NCBI RefSeq assembly: GCF_006346315.1
Contig: NZ_VDMR01000001.1
Span: forward strand, 1,426,001-1,490,000
Direction of reading: 5' to 3'
Origin: Nocardioides litoris
GTDB lineage: Bacteria; Actinomycetota; Actinomycetes; Propionibacteriales; Nocardioidaceae
DNA length: 64,000 nt
Positions 8,876 to 16,901 of this stretch are shown one piece after another (position 1 is the stretch's first letter; each line of letters opens with the position of its first letter). A program made the position numbers and the translations under genes. The notes below the pieces were generated by a model. It was not told the origin of the DNA, searched no databases, and saw only the letters and a list, made by a program, of their open reading frames with translations.

Positions 8876-9196
8876 TCAGAGGCGCTGGTCGTCCTTGCGC
8901 AGGTCGGGGGGCAGGTGGCCGGTGGAGCGGTGGTAGTAGGAGGCGGCCCGGCGCTGGGCCAGCATCCGCGCGAGCCCGACGACCGCGCCGCTGAAGACGG
9001 CCCAGGCCACGGCCTCGCGCAGCTCGACGTCGGGGTCGGCGGGGTTCTCCGGGGGCTGCTTGCGGGTGGCGGCCTTCCACGAGACGTCGAGGCCGCGCTT
9101 GGCGACCTGCGCGGCACCGAGGGCCGCGGCGAGGGAGAAGACCGACCAGATCTTCGAGCTGTCGGGTGCGCCGCCGGACTTCTTCTTCTTGGCCAT
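8876..9196 (-). CDS. DUF4235 membrane-associated protein
   Basis: 106 residues. A Lys-rich start (MAKKKK) precedes a helix IWSVFSLAAALGAAQVA, then the family's AATRKQPPENPADPDVELREAVAWAVFSGAVVGLARMLAQRR, with a second membrane-like helix. DUF4235 proteins are small actinobacterial proteins of unknown function, presumably inner-membrane. The ATG is fixed by a -10 box six bases upstream; that box overlaps the stop codon of the DUF3093 gene. Confidence 0.8.
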   Translation of the reverse strand: MAKKKKSGGAPDSSKIWSVFSLAAALGAAQVAKRGLDVSWKAATRKQPPENPADPDVELREAVAWAVFSGAVVGLARMLAQRRAASYYHRSTGHLPPDLRKDDQRL

Positions 9197-9208
9197 GGCG
9201 AAAACCTA
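9197..9208 (-). promoter_or_regulatory. leaderless promoter of the DUF4235 gene
   Basis: TAGGTT (minus strand, 9203-9208) then six bases then ATG. The TAG stop of the preceding gene lies inside this hexamer, so the gene has its own promoter despite being 9 bases downstream of DUF3093. Confidence 0.6.
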
Positions 9209-9670
9209 GCGGGGCGCCGCGCCGCCCGACATCGCCCCGACGGCGCCGGCCAGCGCCTCGGGGTGGCGGGTGCTCACCAGCCAGTACGGCGCGGGGTCGG
9301 CCGGGTCGTTGATCTCGACCTTGACCGCCCGCGACAGGTAGGGCCGCAGCAGCAGGAACGCGCGGGCGTCGGCCTCCACACCGGCCGTGCGCCGGGTCTG
9401 CTCGGCGTCGAGGGCCTCGGCCGCGCCGAGGTGCCGGGCCTCGATGCGAGCCCGGCCGACCTGCAGCTGGCCGTCGGCCACGCGCACCCGCGCGCCGCCG
9501 TAGGACCGGAAGGCGGCGGCCATCAGCAGCATGGCCACCGCGGTCACCGACCAGGCCAGCGGCGAGGGCACGGCCACGATCATCGCCAGCCACAGCGAGG
9601 CGACCAGCATCGAGCCCTGCACCCACCAGCGCAGGGGCACGGCGAGCCGCTCCTCGTACGCCGTCGCCAC
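9206..9670 (-). CDS. DUF3093 membrane protein
   Basis: 154 residues. [31 protein letters not shown] and the following stretch form two membrane helices, after which a compact soluble domain follows (residues 60-150). This architecture and the neighbour dut match DUF3093, an actinobacterial family of unknown function always found beside the dUTPase gene. GTG start. Divergent from dut with a 50-base gap, so the two may share regulatory sequence. Confidence 0.85.
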   Translation of the reverse strand: MATAYEERLAVPLRWWVQGSMLVASLWLAMIVAVPSPLAWSVTAVAMLLMAAAFRSYGGARVRVADGQLQVGRARIEARHLGAAEALDAEQTRRTAGVEADARAFLLLRPYLSRAVKVEINDPADPAPYWLVSTRHPEALAGAVGAMSGGAAPR

Positions 9671-9707
9671 GGCCCCAGCCTCCCACCCCGTCGTCGGTGC
9701 CGCGCCG

Positions 9708-9720
9708 TAGGGTCCCGTGC
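9708..9720 (+). promoter_or_regulatory. leaderless promoter of the dut operon
   Basis: TAGGGT at 9708-9713, seven bases, then GTG at 9721. It argues against an earlier in-frame GTG at 9697. Confidence 0.6.
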
Positions 9721-10206
9721 GTGCCCGACCTCGAGATACCGGTGCTGCGCCTCGACCCCGACCTCCCGCTGCCGGTCTACGCCCACCCCGGCGACGCCGG
9801 GGCCGACCTGCTCACCACCGTCGACGTGGTGATCGCGCCGGGGGAGCGGGCGCTCGTCCCGACCGGCATCGCCCTCGCCCTGCCCGAGGGGTACGTCGCG
9901 CTCGTGCACCCCCGCTCGGGCCTGGCCGCCCGCCACGGCGTCTCGCTCGTCAACACCCCCGGCACCGTCGACGCGGGCTACCGCGGCGAGGTCAAGGTGC
10001 TGCTGATCAACCACGACCTCCACGAGCCCGTCGAGCTGCGCCGGGGCGACCGGGTCGCCCAGCTGGTGGTGCAGCGGTTCGAGACCGCCGCGTTCGTCGA
10101 GGTCGACCGCCTCCCCGCGAGCGCCCGAGGGTCCGGGGGCTACGGTTCTACCGGCGGTTTCGGCCGCCCCACCCCCGACCAGCCCGTCCGAGGAGAGACC
10201 CCGTGA
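9721..10206 (+). CDS. dut: deoxyuridine 5'-triphosphate nucleotidohydrolase (dUTPase)
   Basis: 161 residues, the normal size for trimeric dUTPase. All five motifs are present in order: [25 protein letters not shown] (uracil and sugar recognition, catalytic Asp), GDRVAQLVV and the glycine-rich GSGGYGSTG lid over the phosphates. It hydrolyses dUTP to dUMP and PPi, keeping uracil out of DNA and feeding dTMP synthesis. First gene of a coupled four-gene operon; its stop overlaps the DUF3710 start by four bases. Confidence 0.97.
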   Translation: MPDLEIPVLRLDPDLPLPVYAHPGDAGADLLTTVDVVIAPGERALVPTGIALALPEGYVALVHPRSGLAARHGVSLVNTPGTVDAGYRGEVKVLLINHDLHEPVELRRGDRVAQLVVQRFETAAFVEVDRLPASARGSGGYGSTGGFGRPTPDQPVRGETP

Positions 10207-10850
10207 GGTTCCGCCGCAAGTCCAGCGCCGAGGACGCCCCGGCCGAGGCCGAAGGCACCCCGGCCGAGCCGACCGAGGGGCCCTACGACGCCGACGCGGT
10301 CCCCGACGACGGCCTCGAGCGTGTCGACCTCGGGTCGCTGCTGATCGCGCCCGCCGAGGGCCGCGAGCTGCGCATGCAGGTCGACGAGGCCTCCGGCGCC
10401 GTGCAGGCCGTCATCCTGGCCGGCGCCGAGGGGGCCATCGAGCTGCGGGCCTTCGCCGCGCCCCGCAACGGCGACCTGTGGAGCGAGGTGCGTCCCAAGA
10501 TCGCAGCCGACATGTCGCAGCGCGGTGGCACCGCCTCCGAGCGCGAGGGCCGGTTCGGCACCGAGCTGCAGTGCCAGATCCAGGTGCGCCGGCCCGAGGG
10601 CAACGGCGTCCAGGTCTCGCGCATCGTCGGCATCAACGGCCCGCGCTGGCTGCTGCGCGCCACCTTCCTCGGTCGGCCCGCCATCGAGCTCGACACCGAC
10701 GACACCCGCCAGTGGGAGCACCTGTTGACCACGGTCGCCGTGCAGCGCGGCACGGGCCCCATGATGGTGGGCGAGCCGCTCCCGCTGGTGCTGCCCGAGA
10801 GCGCCCGTCGGGTGGGCCCGGCCGACCAGAACCGCCCGGCCGGGGCCTGA
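10203..10850 (+). CDS. DUF3710 protein of unknown function
   Basis: 215 residues: an acidic, disordered N-terminal third (about 1-40, many Ala/Pro/Glu) and a folded domain (about 45-205) with the family's GSLLIAP and [16 protein letters not shown] segments. DUF3710 occurs only in actinobacteria and consistently follows dut. No catalytic motif is evident. GTG start overlapping the dut stop, with GAGGAGAG seven bases upstream inside dut, so it is translated independently as well as coupled. Confidence 0.85.
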   Translation: MRFRRKSSAEDAPAEAEGTPAEPTEGPYDADAVPDDGLERVDLGSLLIAPAEGRELRMQVDEASGAVQAVILAGAEGAIELRAFAAPRNGDLWSEVRPKIAADMSQRGGTASEREGRFGTELQCQIQVRRPEGNGVQVSRIVGINGPRWLLRATFLGRPAIELDTDDTRQWEHLLTTVAVQRGTGPMMVGEPLPLVLPESARRVGPADQNRPAGA

Positions 10851-10861
10851 GCAGGACCACG

Positions 10862-11227
10862 GTGGCCGAGAAGAGCCGCCTGCGGCGCACGATCAGCCGC
10901 TGGGCCAGCCCCGACGACCGGTACGCCCGCGACCTGCGCGCCACCCACGTCGGTGCCGGTGACTGCTGCATCGCCGACGCCCCCGACCGCCGGCCCGTGA
11001 CCCTCCAGGGCACCGTCCGCACCATCACGGTGCGCCCGCGCGGCGGCGTACCCGCGCTGGAGGCCGAGCTGTACGACGGCTCCGGGGTCCTGACCATCGT
11101 GTGGCTCGGCCGGCGCCGGATCGCCGGCATCGACCCCGGGCGCTCGCTGCAGGTCCAGGGCCGCATCGGTGTCCACGACGGCGCCCGGGTCATCTACAAC
11201 CCGCGCTACGAGCTGAAGTCGTCATGA
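10862..11227 (+). CDS. OB-fold nucleic-acid-binding protein
   Basis: 121 residues. Residues about 45-118 form one OB domain: VTLQGTVRTITVRP, LEAELYDGSGVLTIVWLG, SLQVQGRIGVHDG and the final strand ARVIYNPRYEL, the layout of tRNA-anticodon/RecG-wedge type OB folds that bind single strands. In the operon with dut it may act in DNA metabolism, but that is inference. GTG start 11 bases after the DUF3710 stop; its own stop overlaps the next ATG by four bases. Confidence 0.85.
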   Translation: MAEKSRLRRTISRWASPDDRYARDLRATHVGAGDCCIADAPDRRPVTLQGTVRTITVRPRGGVPALEAELYDGSGVLTIVWLGRRRIAGIDPGRSLQVQGRIGVHDGARVIYNPRYELKSS

Positions 11228-11955
11228 CCGAACCCACGCCCGCGCCCACCGTCGCGACCGTTGAGGCGCTGGTCCGCCAGCAGATGTCGACTGCGCTCGG
11301 CGGCCGACGCGGCATGCTCGAGGCCGCGGTGCCGGGGCTGGCCTTCACGTTCGTGTGGCTGCCCACCAAGGACCTCACGCTCGCCCTGACCGTCTCGCTC
11401 GTCCTCGCGGGCATCGAGCTCGCGGTCCGGCTGGTGCAGCGCAGCACGCTCCAGTTCGTGCTCAACGCGGTCTTCTCGATCGCCATCGGCTACGCCTTCG
11501 TGCGCATCGCCGCCAGCTCCGGCGGCTCGGAGGACGAGCAGGCCCTGGCGTTCTTCCTGCCGGGCATCCTCTACAGCCTGGCCTACACGATCCTGCTCGT
11601 CGGGTCGTGCGTCGCCCGCTGGCCCGCGGTCGGGTTCATGCTCGGCAGCGTCACCGGCGACCCCACGGCGTGGCACGCCGACAAGCAGGTCGTCCGGCTC
11701 TGCTCGCGCCTCACGCTGCTGCTGGCCGCCCCCGGCGCCGTCGGCGTCGCCCTGCAGGGCCCCGTGTGGGTGCTCGGCTGGCAGGGGGCCATCGGCACCG
11801 GCACGGCGGTGGCGATCATCGCCGGCCTGCGCTACGGCCTCGGCTGGCCGCTGCGCATCGCGTCGTGGTCGGCCATGGTCTGGCTGCTCGCCCGCAACGC
11901 CACCCCGCTCGAGCCCGCCGAGGACCCCGACGGACAGCGCGGCCTCACCGCCTGA
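11224..11955 (+). CDS. DUF3159 integral membrane protein
   Basis: 243 residues with six predicted membrane helices (first at about 38-58) and a short soluble N-terminus. LEAAVPGLAFTFVWL and TGDPTAWHADKQVVRLCSRLT are the conserved DUF3159 segments. The family is actinobacterial, often coupled to the OB-fold gene upstream as here, and has no demonstrated function; it could be a transporter or anchor for the OB protein. Last gene of the dut operon; it ends at a palindromic repeat. Confidence 0.85.
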   Translation: MTEPTPAPTVATVEALVRQQMSTALGGRRGMLEAAVPGLAFTFVWLPTKDLTLALTVSLVLAGIELAVRLVQRSTLQFVLNAVFSIAIGYAFVRIAASSGGSEDEQALAFFLPGILYSLAYTILLVGSCVARWPAVGFMLGSVTGDPTAWHADKQVVRLCSRLTLLLAAPGAVGVALQGPVWVLGWQGAIGTGTAVAIIAGLRYGLGWPLRIASWSAMVWLLARNATPLEPAEDPDGQRGLTA

Positions 11956-11956
11956 G

Positions 11957-12027
11957 GCCGGGGCTCGAGGCTCGCTCCGCTCGCACCCCGGCCAACGAAC
12001 GGCCCTCGACCGGCCGAGGTGCGCCCC
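11957..12027. repeat. palindromic repeat R3, copy 1, between convergent genes
   Basis: GGCCGGGG (11957-11964) pairs with CCCCGGCC (11986-11993). The loop holds CGAGGCTCGCTCCGCTCGCA, and a second arm GGCCGAGGTGCG follows at 12012-12023. A longer version lies at 19340-19500. Its place between the ends of DUF3159 and trkA suggests a bidirectional terminator. Confidence 0.6.
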
Positions 12028-12030
12028 GCC

Positions 12031-12705
12031 CTAGGGCGACGGGTGCGAGGACGGCGCCAGCAGCCGCTCGAGCTCGTCCTCGAGCTCGGCCGGGACCACG
12101 AAGAGCAGCTCGTCGCCGGACTCGACCGGCTGCTCGCCGTCGGGCACGTAGACCTGGCCGTCGCGCAGGATCGTCACCAGCGCGCAGTTCTCGGGGAACG
12201 GGATGAGGCCGACCGGCTTGCCGACGTACGGCGAGTCGGCGGGCAGGGTCATCTCCACCAGGTTGGCGTTGCCCTGGCGGAAGGTGAACAGCCGCACCAG
12301 GTCGCCGACCGAGACCGCCTCCTCGACCAGTGCCGACATGATGCGCGGGGTCGAGACGTTGACGTCGACGCCCCAGGCCTCGGTGAACAGCCACTCGTTG
12401 CTCGGGTGGTTGACCCGGCCGACGGTGCGCGGCACCCCGAACTCGGTCTTGGCCAGCAGCGAGGTCACCAGGTTGACCTTGTCGTCGCCGGTTGCGGCGA
12501 TGACCACGTCGCACCGGTCGAGGCGCGCCTCCTCCAGCGAGGACAGCTCGCAGGAGTCGGCCAGCAGCCACTCGGCGTCGGGCACCCGGTCGGGCTGCAC
12601 CGAGCGGGCGCTCTTGTCGATGAGCAGGACCTCGTGGCCGTTCTGGATGAGCTCGCGGGCGATGGAGCGCCCCACGGCGCCCGCCCCGGCGATGGCGACC
12701 CTCAT
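12031..12705 (-). CDS. trkA: TrkA-type K+ uptake regulatory protein (second of pair)
   Basis: 224 residues. RCK-N Rossmann domain (1-135, nucleotide loop GAGAVGRS, second strand ending in the ribose-binding acid of LLIDK) followed by an RCK-C/TrkA_C ligand domain (about 140-220). Such proteins bind NAD(H) or ATP/ADP and gate K+ transporters at the inner face of the membrane. It overlaps its upstream sister by four bases (ATGA), and the two probably form a hetero-oligomer. The likely client is the KimA-like transporter encoded divergently 1 kb away, since no TrkH/KtrB subunit is in the window. Confidence 0.88.
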   Translation of the reverse strand: MRVAIAGAGAVGRSIARELIQNGHEVLLIDKSARSVQPDRVPDAEWLLADSCELSSLEEARLDRCDVVIAATGDDKVNLVTSLLAKTEFGVPRTVGRVNHPSNEWLFTEAWGVDVNVSTPRIMSALVEEAVSVGDLVRLFTFRQGNANLVEMTLPADSPYVGKPVGLIPFPENCALVTILRDGQVYVPDGEQPVESGDELLFVVPAELEDELERLLAPSSHPSP

Positions 12706-13367
12706 GCGTGCTCCTCCGGCCCGTCCTTGATGACCCTGAAGACCCGGCTCGCGTCCTTCTCGCGCATGACGAGGTGGAGCAGGTCGTTCTCCTGGATGAC
12801 CGTGTCGCGGTCGGGCAGCATGCCCTCGCCGAGCCGGTCGATCCACGCGATGCGCGCCCCCGACTGCGCCTGCAGCGCGATGGTGCGGTGGCCCACCCAC
12901 ACCTCGGGCACGGTGACGTGGTCGACGCGGATAGCGCCGCTGGGGTCGCGGAAGTCGGGCTCGGCCCCGGCGGGCAGCAGCCGGCGCAGCACCTGGTCGG
13001 AGGTCCACTTCACCGTGGCGACCGTGGTGATGCCGAGCCGCTGGTAGACCTCGGCGCGCCCCGGGTCGTAGATGCGGGCCACGACCTGCTGGATGCCGAA
13101 CTGCTCGCGCGCCACCCGGGCGGCGATGATGTTGGAGTTGTCGCCGCTGGAGACCGCGGCGAACGCGTCGGCCCGCTTGATGCCGGCCTTCTCGAGGACC
13201 TGCTGGTCGAAGCCGTAGCCGGTCACCTTCTCACCGTTGAACCCCGGCCCCAGCCGTCGGAAGGCGTCGGGCTCGCTGTCGATCACGGCGACGGTGTGGT
13301 TGCGGTCCTCGAGGGAGCGGGCCAGGGTCGAGCCGACCCGGCCGCAGCCCATGATCACGACGTGCAC
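12702..13367 (-). CDS. trkA: TrkA-type K+ uptake regulatory protein (first of pair)
   Basis: 221 residues with the same two-domain design as its neighbour: RCK-N with MGCGRVGS and the ribose acid in VAVIDSEP, then an RCK-C domain (about 145-215) with DRDTVIQENDLLHLVM. Sequence between the two paralogues differs enough to suggest an old duplication with different ligands. The ATG at 13367 is the first codon of the first beta strand. No ribosome-binding site stands out, and the promoter must lie in the 330-base gap shared with the transporter. Confidence 0.88.
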   Translation of the reverse strand: MHVVIMGCGRVGSTLARSLEDRNHTVAVIDSEPDAFRRLGPGFNGEKVTGYGFDQQVLEKAGIKRADAFAAVSSGDNSNIIAARVAREQFGIQQVVARIYDPGRAEVYQRLGITTVATVKWTSDQVLRRLLPAGAEPDFRDPSGAIRVDHVTVPEVWVGHRTIALQAQSGARIAWIDRLGEGMLPDRDTVIQENDLLHLVMREKDASRVFRVIKDGPEEHA

Positions 13368-13698
13368 TGCGTCAGACTAGTCGCCGCGGCGGCTGCCCGA
13401 CGGCGGGCCGCGGGTGTCGAGCCGCTGGGGCGCGGCACCGGCGGCCGCACTGTCTTCCGCCGGGGTGGTCGTTGCGTCGGCCGCCGGCACCACGCCCCCG
13501 ACGCGGCTCGCCGTCCCGCGGCCCGGCGCCGGGCGCCAGCGCCGCCGCGGCGACGGGCTTCGCTCCGCGCGGGAGCCGGTGAGCTGGCACCTGGTGTCGG
13601 CTCGCTGCCGGCGTCGCTGTCGGCGTCGCTGCCGTCCTCGGAGCCGCGCGTCGGCGGGATGGGGGCGGCGGGTCGCGGCTGCCGTACGCTCCTCGCTC
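13368..13698. other. 331-base gap between trkA and kimA
   Basis: No convincing gene. Frames on both strands are open but give Arg/Pro-rich sequence without start signals or domains. It holds the 12-bp dyad CCCGGCGCCGGG (13522-13533), a GTCGGCGTCGCT direct duplication near 13610, and at its right end the kimA -10 box. There is no recognisable riboswitch. Confidence 0.6.
13685..13698 (+). promoter_or_regulatory. leaderless promoter of the kimA-like gene
   Basis: TACGCT at 13685-13690, eight bases, then GTG at 13699. With no leader, control by a 5' riboswitch is excluded for this start. Confidence 0.55.
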
Positions 13699-15723
13699 GT
13701 GGGTGTCGGCGACGTCTCGAAGCGGATCCTGCTCGGACGCAAGCTCCGGAGCGCGCAGCTGGGGGAGACCCTGCTGCCCAAGCGCATCGCCTTCCCCATC
13801 TTCGCCAGCGACGCGCTGTCGTCGGTGGCCTACGCCCCCGACGAGATCTTCATCATCTTGTCGCTGGCCGGCATCAGCGCCTACGCCTTCTCGTGGTGGG
13901 TGGCGATCGCGGTCGCCATCGTGATGCTCGCCGTGGTCGGGTCCTACCGGCAGACCGTGCACGCCTACCCCAGCGGTGGCGGTGACTACGAGGTCGCCAC
14001 GGTCAACCTCGGCCGCAACGCCGGCGTGACGGTCGCGGCCGCGCTGATCGTCGACTACGTCCTGGTCGTCGCGGTGTCGCTGTCCTCGGCCGCCCAGTAC
14101 GCCGCCTCGGCGATCAGCCCGCTGGCCGAGCACGAGGCCACGGTGGCGGTGGTGCTCACCGCCTTCCTCACCGTGATGAACCTGCGCGGCGTGCGGGAGT
14201 CGGGCACGTCGTTCGCGGCGCCGGCGTACCTGTTCATGCTCGGCATCGCCGGCATGTGCCTGTGGGGGCTCTTCCGCGACCTCACCGGCAGCCTGCCCCA
14301 GGCCGCGAGCTCCGACCTGCGGATCGTCGAGGCCGAGGGCTACGAGGGCACGATCACCACGATCGCGCTCGTCTTCCTCGTCGCCCGCGCGTTCTCCTCC
14401 GGCTGCGCCGCGCTGACCGGGGTCGAGGCCATCTCCAACGGCGTGCCGGCGTTCCAGCGGCCCAAGAGCCGCAACGCCGCCTCGACCCTGGCGCTGCTCG
14501 GCCTGGTCGCGATCACGTTCATGCTCGGGGTCGTGACGCTGGCCCGCGAGATGGGCGTCAAGTACGTCGACCCCCACGAGCTCGAGCGGCTGACGTACGC
14601 CGACGGCTCGCCGCTCCCGGCCGACTACGACCAGCCGACGCTGATCGCCCAGATCGCCCGGGGCGTCTTCGACCACTTCCCGCCGGGCTTCTACTTCGTG
14701 GTCATCGTGACCGGGGTGATCCTGGTGCTGGCGTCCAACACCGCCTTCAACGGGTTCCCGGTGCTGGGCTCCATCCTGGCCCGCGACGGCTTCGCCCCGC
14801 GCGCGCTCGGGTCGCGCGGCGACCGGCTCGCCTACTCCAACGGCATCGTGTTCCTCGCCGTCATGGCGATCGTGCTGATCGTGGCCTTCGACGCCCAGGT
14901 GACGCGGCTGATCCAGCTCTACATCGTCGGCGTCTTCGTCTCCTTCAACCTCAGCCAGCTCGGCATGATGCGCCACTGGAGCAGGCTGCTGTCCTCCGAG
15001 CAGGACCCCTCCGAGCGCCGGCGGATGCAGCGCTCGCGCCTGATCAACGCCGTCGGCCTCTCGCTCACCGCGGCGGTGCTCGTCGTCGTGCTGCTGACCA
15101 AGTTCCTGGCCGGCGCCTGGATCACGATCCTGGCCATGGGCACGTTCTTCATGCTCATGAAGGCGATCCGCCGCCACTACGACAACGTGGCCGAGGAGCT
15201 CGTCGCCGACGAGGGCGACCGGGCGATGCCGACCCGGGTGCACGCCATCGTCCTGGTCTCCAAGATCCACAAGCCGACGCTGCGGGCGGTCGCGTTCGCC
15301 AAGGCCTCGCGGCCCAACGTGCTCGAGGCGATCTACGTCGCGAGCGACCCCGCCGAGACCAACGCGCTCGTCGACGAGTGGGACCGGCGCAACCTCGGCG
15401 TCCCGCTCAAGCTGCTGCACTCGCCCTACCGCGAGCTCGTCAACCCGATCGTCGCCTACGCGACCGAGATCCGTCGGGCCAACCCCCGCGGCGTCGTGGC
15501 GGTCTACATCCCCGAGTACGTCGTCGGGCGCTGGTGGGAGCAGCTGCTGCACAACCAGACCGCGCTGCGCCTCAAGGGCCGCCTGCTGTTCACCCCGGGC
15601 GTCATGGTCACCTCGGTGCCCTACCAGCTGCGCTCCTCGCAGGTCGCGGTCGAGCGCGAGGAGCGCAGCCACCGGGTCAAGGCCGGCGACCTGCGCAGCG
15701 GCAACGTCGACGACCGCCGGTGA
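13699..15723 (+). CDS. KimA/YdaO-like APC-superfamily potassium transporter
   Basis: 674 residues: twelve membrane helices (about 25-460) and a cytoplasmic C-terminal domain of about 200 residues. Diagnostic stretches are ASDALSSVAYAPDEI, YPSGGGDYEVA, AFSSGCAALTGVEAISNG, LVLASNTAFNGFPVLGSILA and YIVGVFVSFNLSQLGM, all close to Bacillus KimA, a high-affinity K+/H+ symporter. K+ uptake is therefore the best prediction; general amino-acid transport is the weaker alternative. The C-terminal domain (VHAIVLVSKIHKPTLRAV and so on) resembles a universal-stress-type fold. GTG start from the promoter. It is divergent from two TrkA-type regulators and overlaps the methyltransferase gene by four bases. 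Confidence 0.88.
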   Translation: MGVGDVSKRILLGRKLRSAQLGETLLPKRIAFPIFASDALSSVAYAPDEIFIILSLAGISAYAFSWWVAIAVAIVMLAVVGSYRQTVHAYPSGGGDYEVATVNLGRNAGVTVAAALIVDYVLVVAVSLSSAAQYAASAISPLAEHEATVAVVLTAFLTVMNLRGVRESGTSFAAPAYLFMLGIAGMCLWGLFRDLTGSLPQAASSDLRIVEAEGYEGTITTIALVFLVARAFSSGCAALTGVEAISNGVPAFQRPKSRNAASTLALLGLVAITFMLGVVTLAREMGVKYVDPHELERLTYADGSPLPADYDQPTLIAQIARGVFDHFPPGFYFVVIVTGVILVLASNTAFNGFPVLGSILARDGFAPRALGSRGDRLAYSNGIVFLAVMAIVLIVAFDAQVTRLIQLYIVGVFVSFNLSQLGMMRHWSRLLSSEQDPSERRRMQRSRLINAVGLSLTAAVLVVVLLTKFLAGAWITILAMGTFFMLMKAIRRHYDNVAEELVADEGDRAMPTRVHAIVLVSKIHKPTLRAVAFAKASRPNVLEAIYVASDPAETNALVDEWDRRNLGVPLKLLHSPYRELVNPIVAYATEIRRANPRGVVAVYIPEYVVGRWWEQLLHNQTALRLKGRLLFTPGVMVTSVPYQLRSSQVAVEREERSHRVKAGDLRSGNVDDRR

Positions 15724-16871
15724 CGCCCCAGCCCGACCGCCCCGACCGCCGACCCGACCGCCGGCGCAGCCGGCAGCCCCGGGCGCGCGCCCCGCGCGGC
15801 GCCTCCGTGGTCGGCCGCGAGCTCGAGGTCGAGGTGGGCCCGGTCGGCCACGGGGGGTTCTGCGTGGCCCGGCACGAGGGCCGCGCGGTGTTCGTGCGCC
15901 ACGCGCTGCCGGGGGAGCGGGTGGTGGCCCGGATCACCGAGGGCACCGAGGGCGACCGGTTCTGGCGCGCCGACGCGGTGTCGGTCCTCGACGCCTCGCC
16001 GCACCGGGTCACCCCGCCCTGCCCGTACGCCGGCCCCGACGCCTGCGGCGGGTGCGACCTCCAGCACGTCGCCCTGCCCCACCAGCGCGAGCTGAAGGCG
16101 GCGGTCGTGGTCGAGCAGCTGCGCCGCGTCGCCGGGCTCGACGTGGAGGTCGTCGTGGAGGAGGTGCCCGGCGACCACCCCGCCGGTTCGGGCCTCGGGT
16201 GGCGCACCCGCCAGCGCTACGCCCGGCTGCCCGACGGCGGCCGGGCGATGCGCAAGCACCGCTCCCACGACCTGGTCCCGGTCGAGGCGTGCCTGCTGGA
16301 GTCGCCCGTCCCGGCCCGCCACGAGGTCCGCGGCCTCGACTACGAGGTCGCCGACGGCGGGTTCTGGCAGGTGCACCCGGGTGCACCGGAGGTGCTCCTC
16401 GGCGCCGTCCTCGACGCCCTCGACCCGCGCCCCGGCGAGGCCGCCCTCGACCTGTACGCCGGCGTGGGGCTCTTCGCGCGGTTCCTGGCCGAGCGGGTCG
16501 GCGACCCCGCCCGGGTGACGATGGTGGAGGGCGACGCCTCCGCGTCGTCGTACGCCCGGCAGAACGTGCCGGGCGCCACCGCGCTGTCCGGCGACGTCGC
16601 CACCGTCCTGGCCGGCCTCCCGGTCGAGCCCGTCGACCTGGTCGTGCTCGACCCGCCCCGCGAGGGCGCCCGCCGCGCCGCGGTCGAGCAGGTCGTGGCC
16701 CGCGCGCCGCGGGCCGTCGCGCACGTGGCCTGCGACCCGGCCGCGCTCGCCCGCGACGTCGCGCTCTTCGCCGAGCACGGCTACGCGCTGCGCACGCTGC
16801 GGGCCTTCGACCTCTTCCCGATGACCCACCACGTGGAGTGCGTGGCCCTGCTCGAGCCCACGCCGGCCTGA
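15720..16871 (+). CDS. TRAM-domain class I SAM-dependent RNA methyltransferase (RlmD/TrmA-like)
   Basis: 383 residues. An Arg-rich start (1-30) is followed by a TRAM domain (about 32-90), then the cysteine set C-x8-CGGC (CPYAGPDACGGCDLQH) plus a later CLLE Cys, expected to hold a [4Fe-4S] cluster. The Rossmann domain has LDLYAGVGLFARFLA (SAM loop), VLDPPREGARR, and the catalytic HVACDPAALARD in which the Cys attacks C6 of uridine. The family makes 5-methyluridine in 23S rRNA or tRNA; which position is modified here is not readable. GTG start overlaps the kimA stop. Confidence 0.92.
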   Translation: MTPQPDRPDRRPDRRRSRQPRARAPRGASVVGRELEVEVGPVGHGGFCVARHEGRAVFVRHALPGERVVARITEGTEGDRFWRADAVSVLDASPHRVTPPCPYAGPDACGGCDLQHVALPHQRELKAAVVVEQLRRVAGLDVEVVVEEVPGDHPAGSGLGWRTRQRYARLPDGGRAMRKHRSHDLVPVEACLLESPVPARHEVRGLDYEVADGGFWQVHPGAPEVLLGAVLDALDPRPGEAALDLYAGVGLFARFLAERVGDPARVTMVEGDASASSYARQNVPGATALSGDVATVLAGLPVEPVDLVVLDPPREGARRAAVEQVVARAPRAVAHVACDPAALARDVALFAEHGYALRTLRAFDLFPMTHHVECVALLEPTPA

Positions 16872-16888
16872 GCCCTGGCCGACGGGGC

Positions 16889-16901
16889 TAGCGTCGAGGT
16901 C
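16889..16901 (+). promoter_or_regulatory. leaderless promoter of the SDR gene
   Basis: TAGCGT at 16889-16894, seven bases, then ATG at 16902. Confidence 0.6.

Noticed and set aside
9697..9720. GTG at 9697 as the dut start
   Set aside because: The -10 box TAGGGT lies inside this extension, so transcription should begin after it.
13377..13690. Possible minus-strand gene ending 10 bases before the first trkA
   Set aside because: The frame gives Arg/Gln/Pro-rich low-complexity sequence with no start signal and overlaps the kimA start.
13368..13698. c-di-AMP (ydaO-type) riboswitch upstream of kimA
   Set aside because: The -10 box is eight bases before the GTG, so there is no leader, and none of the riboswitch pairing pattern is visible.
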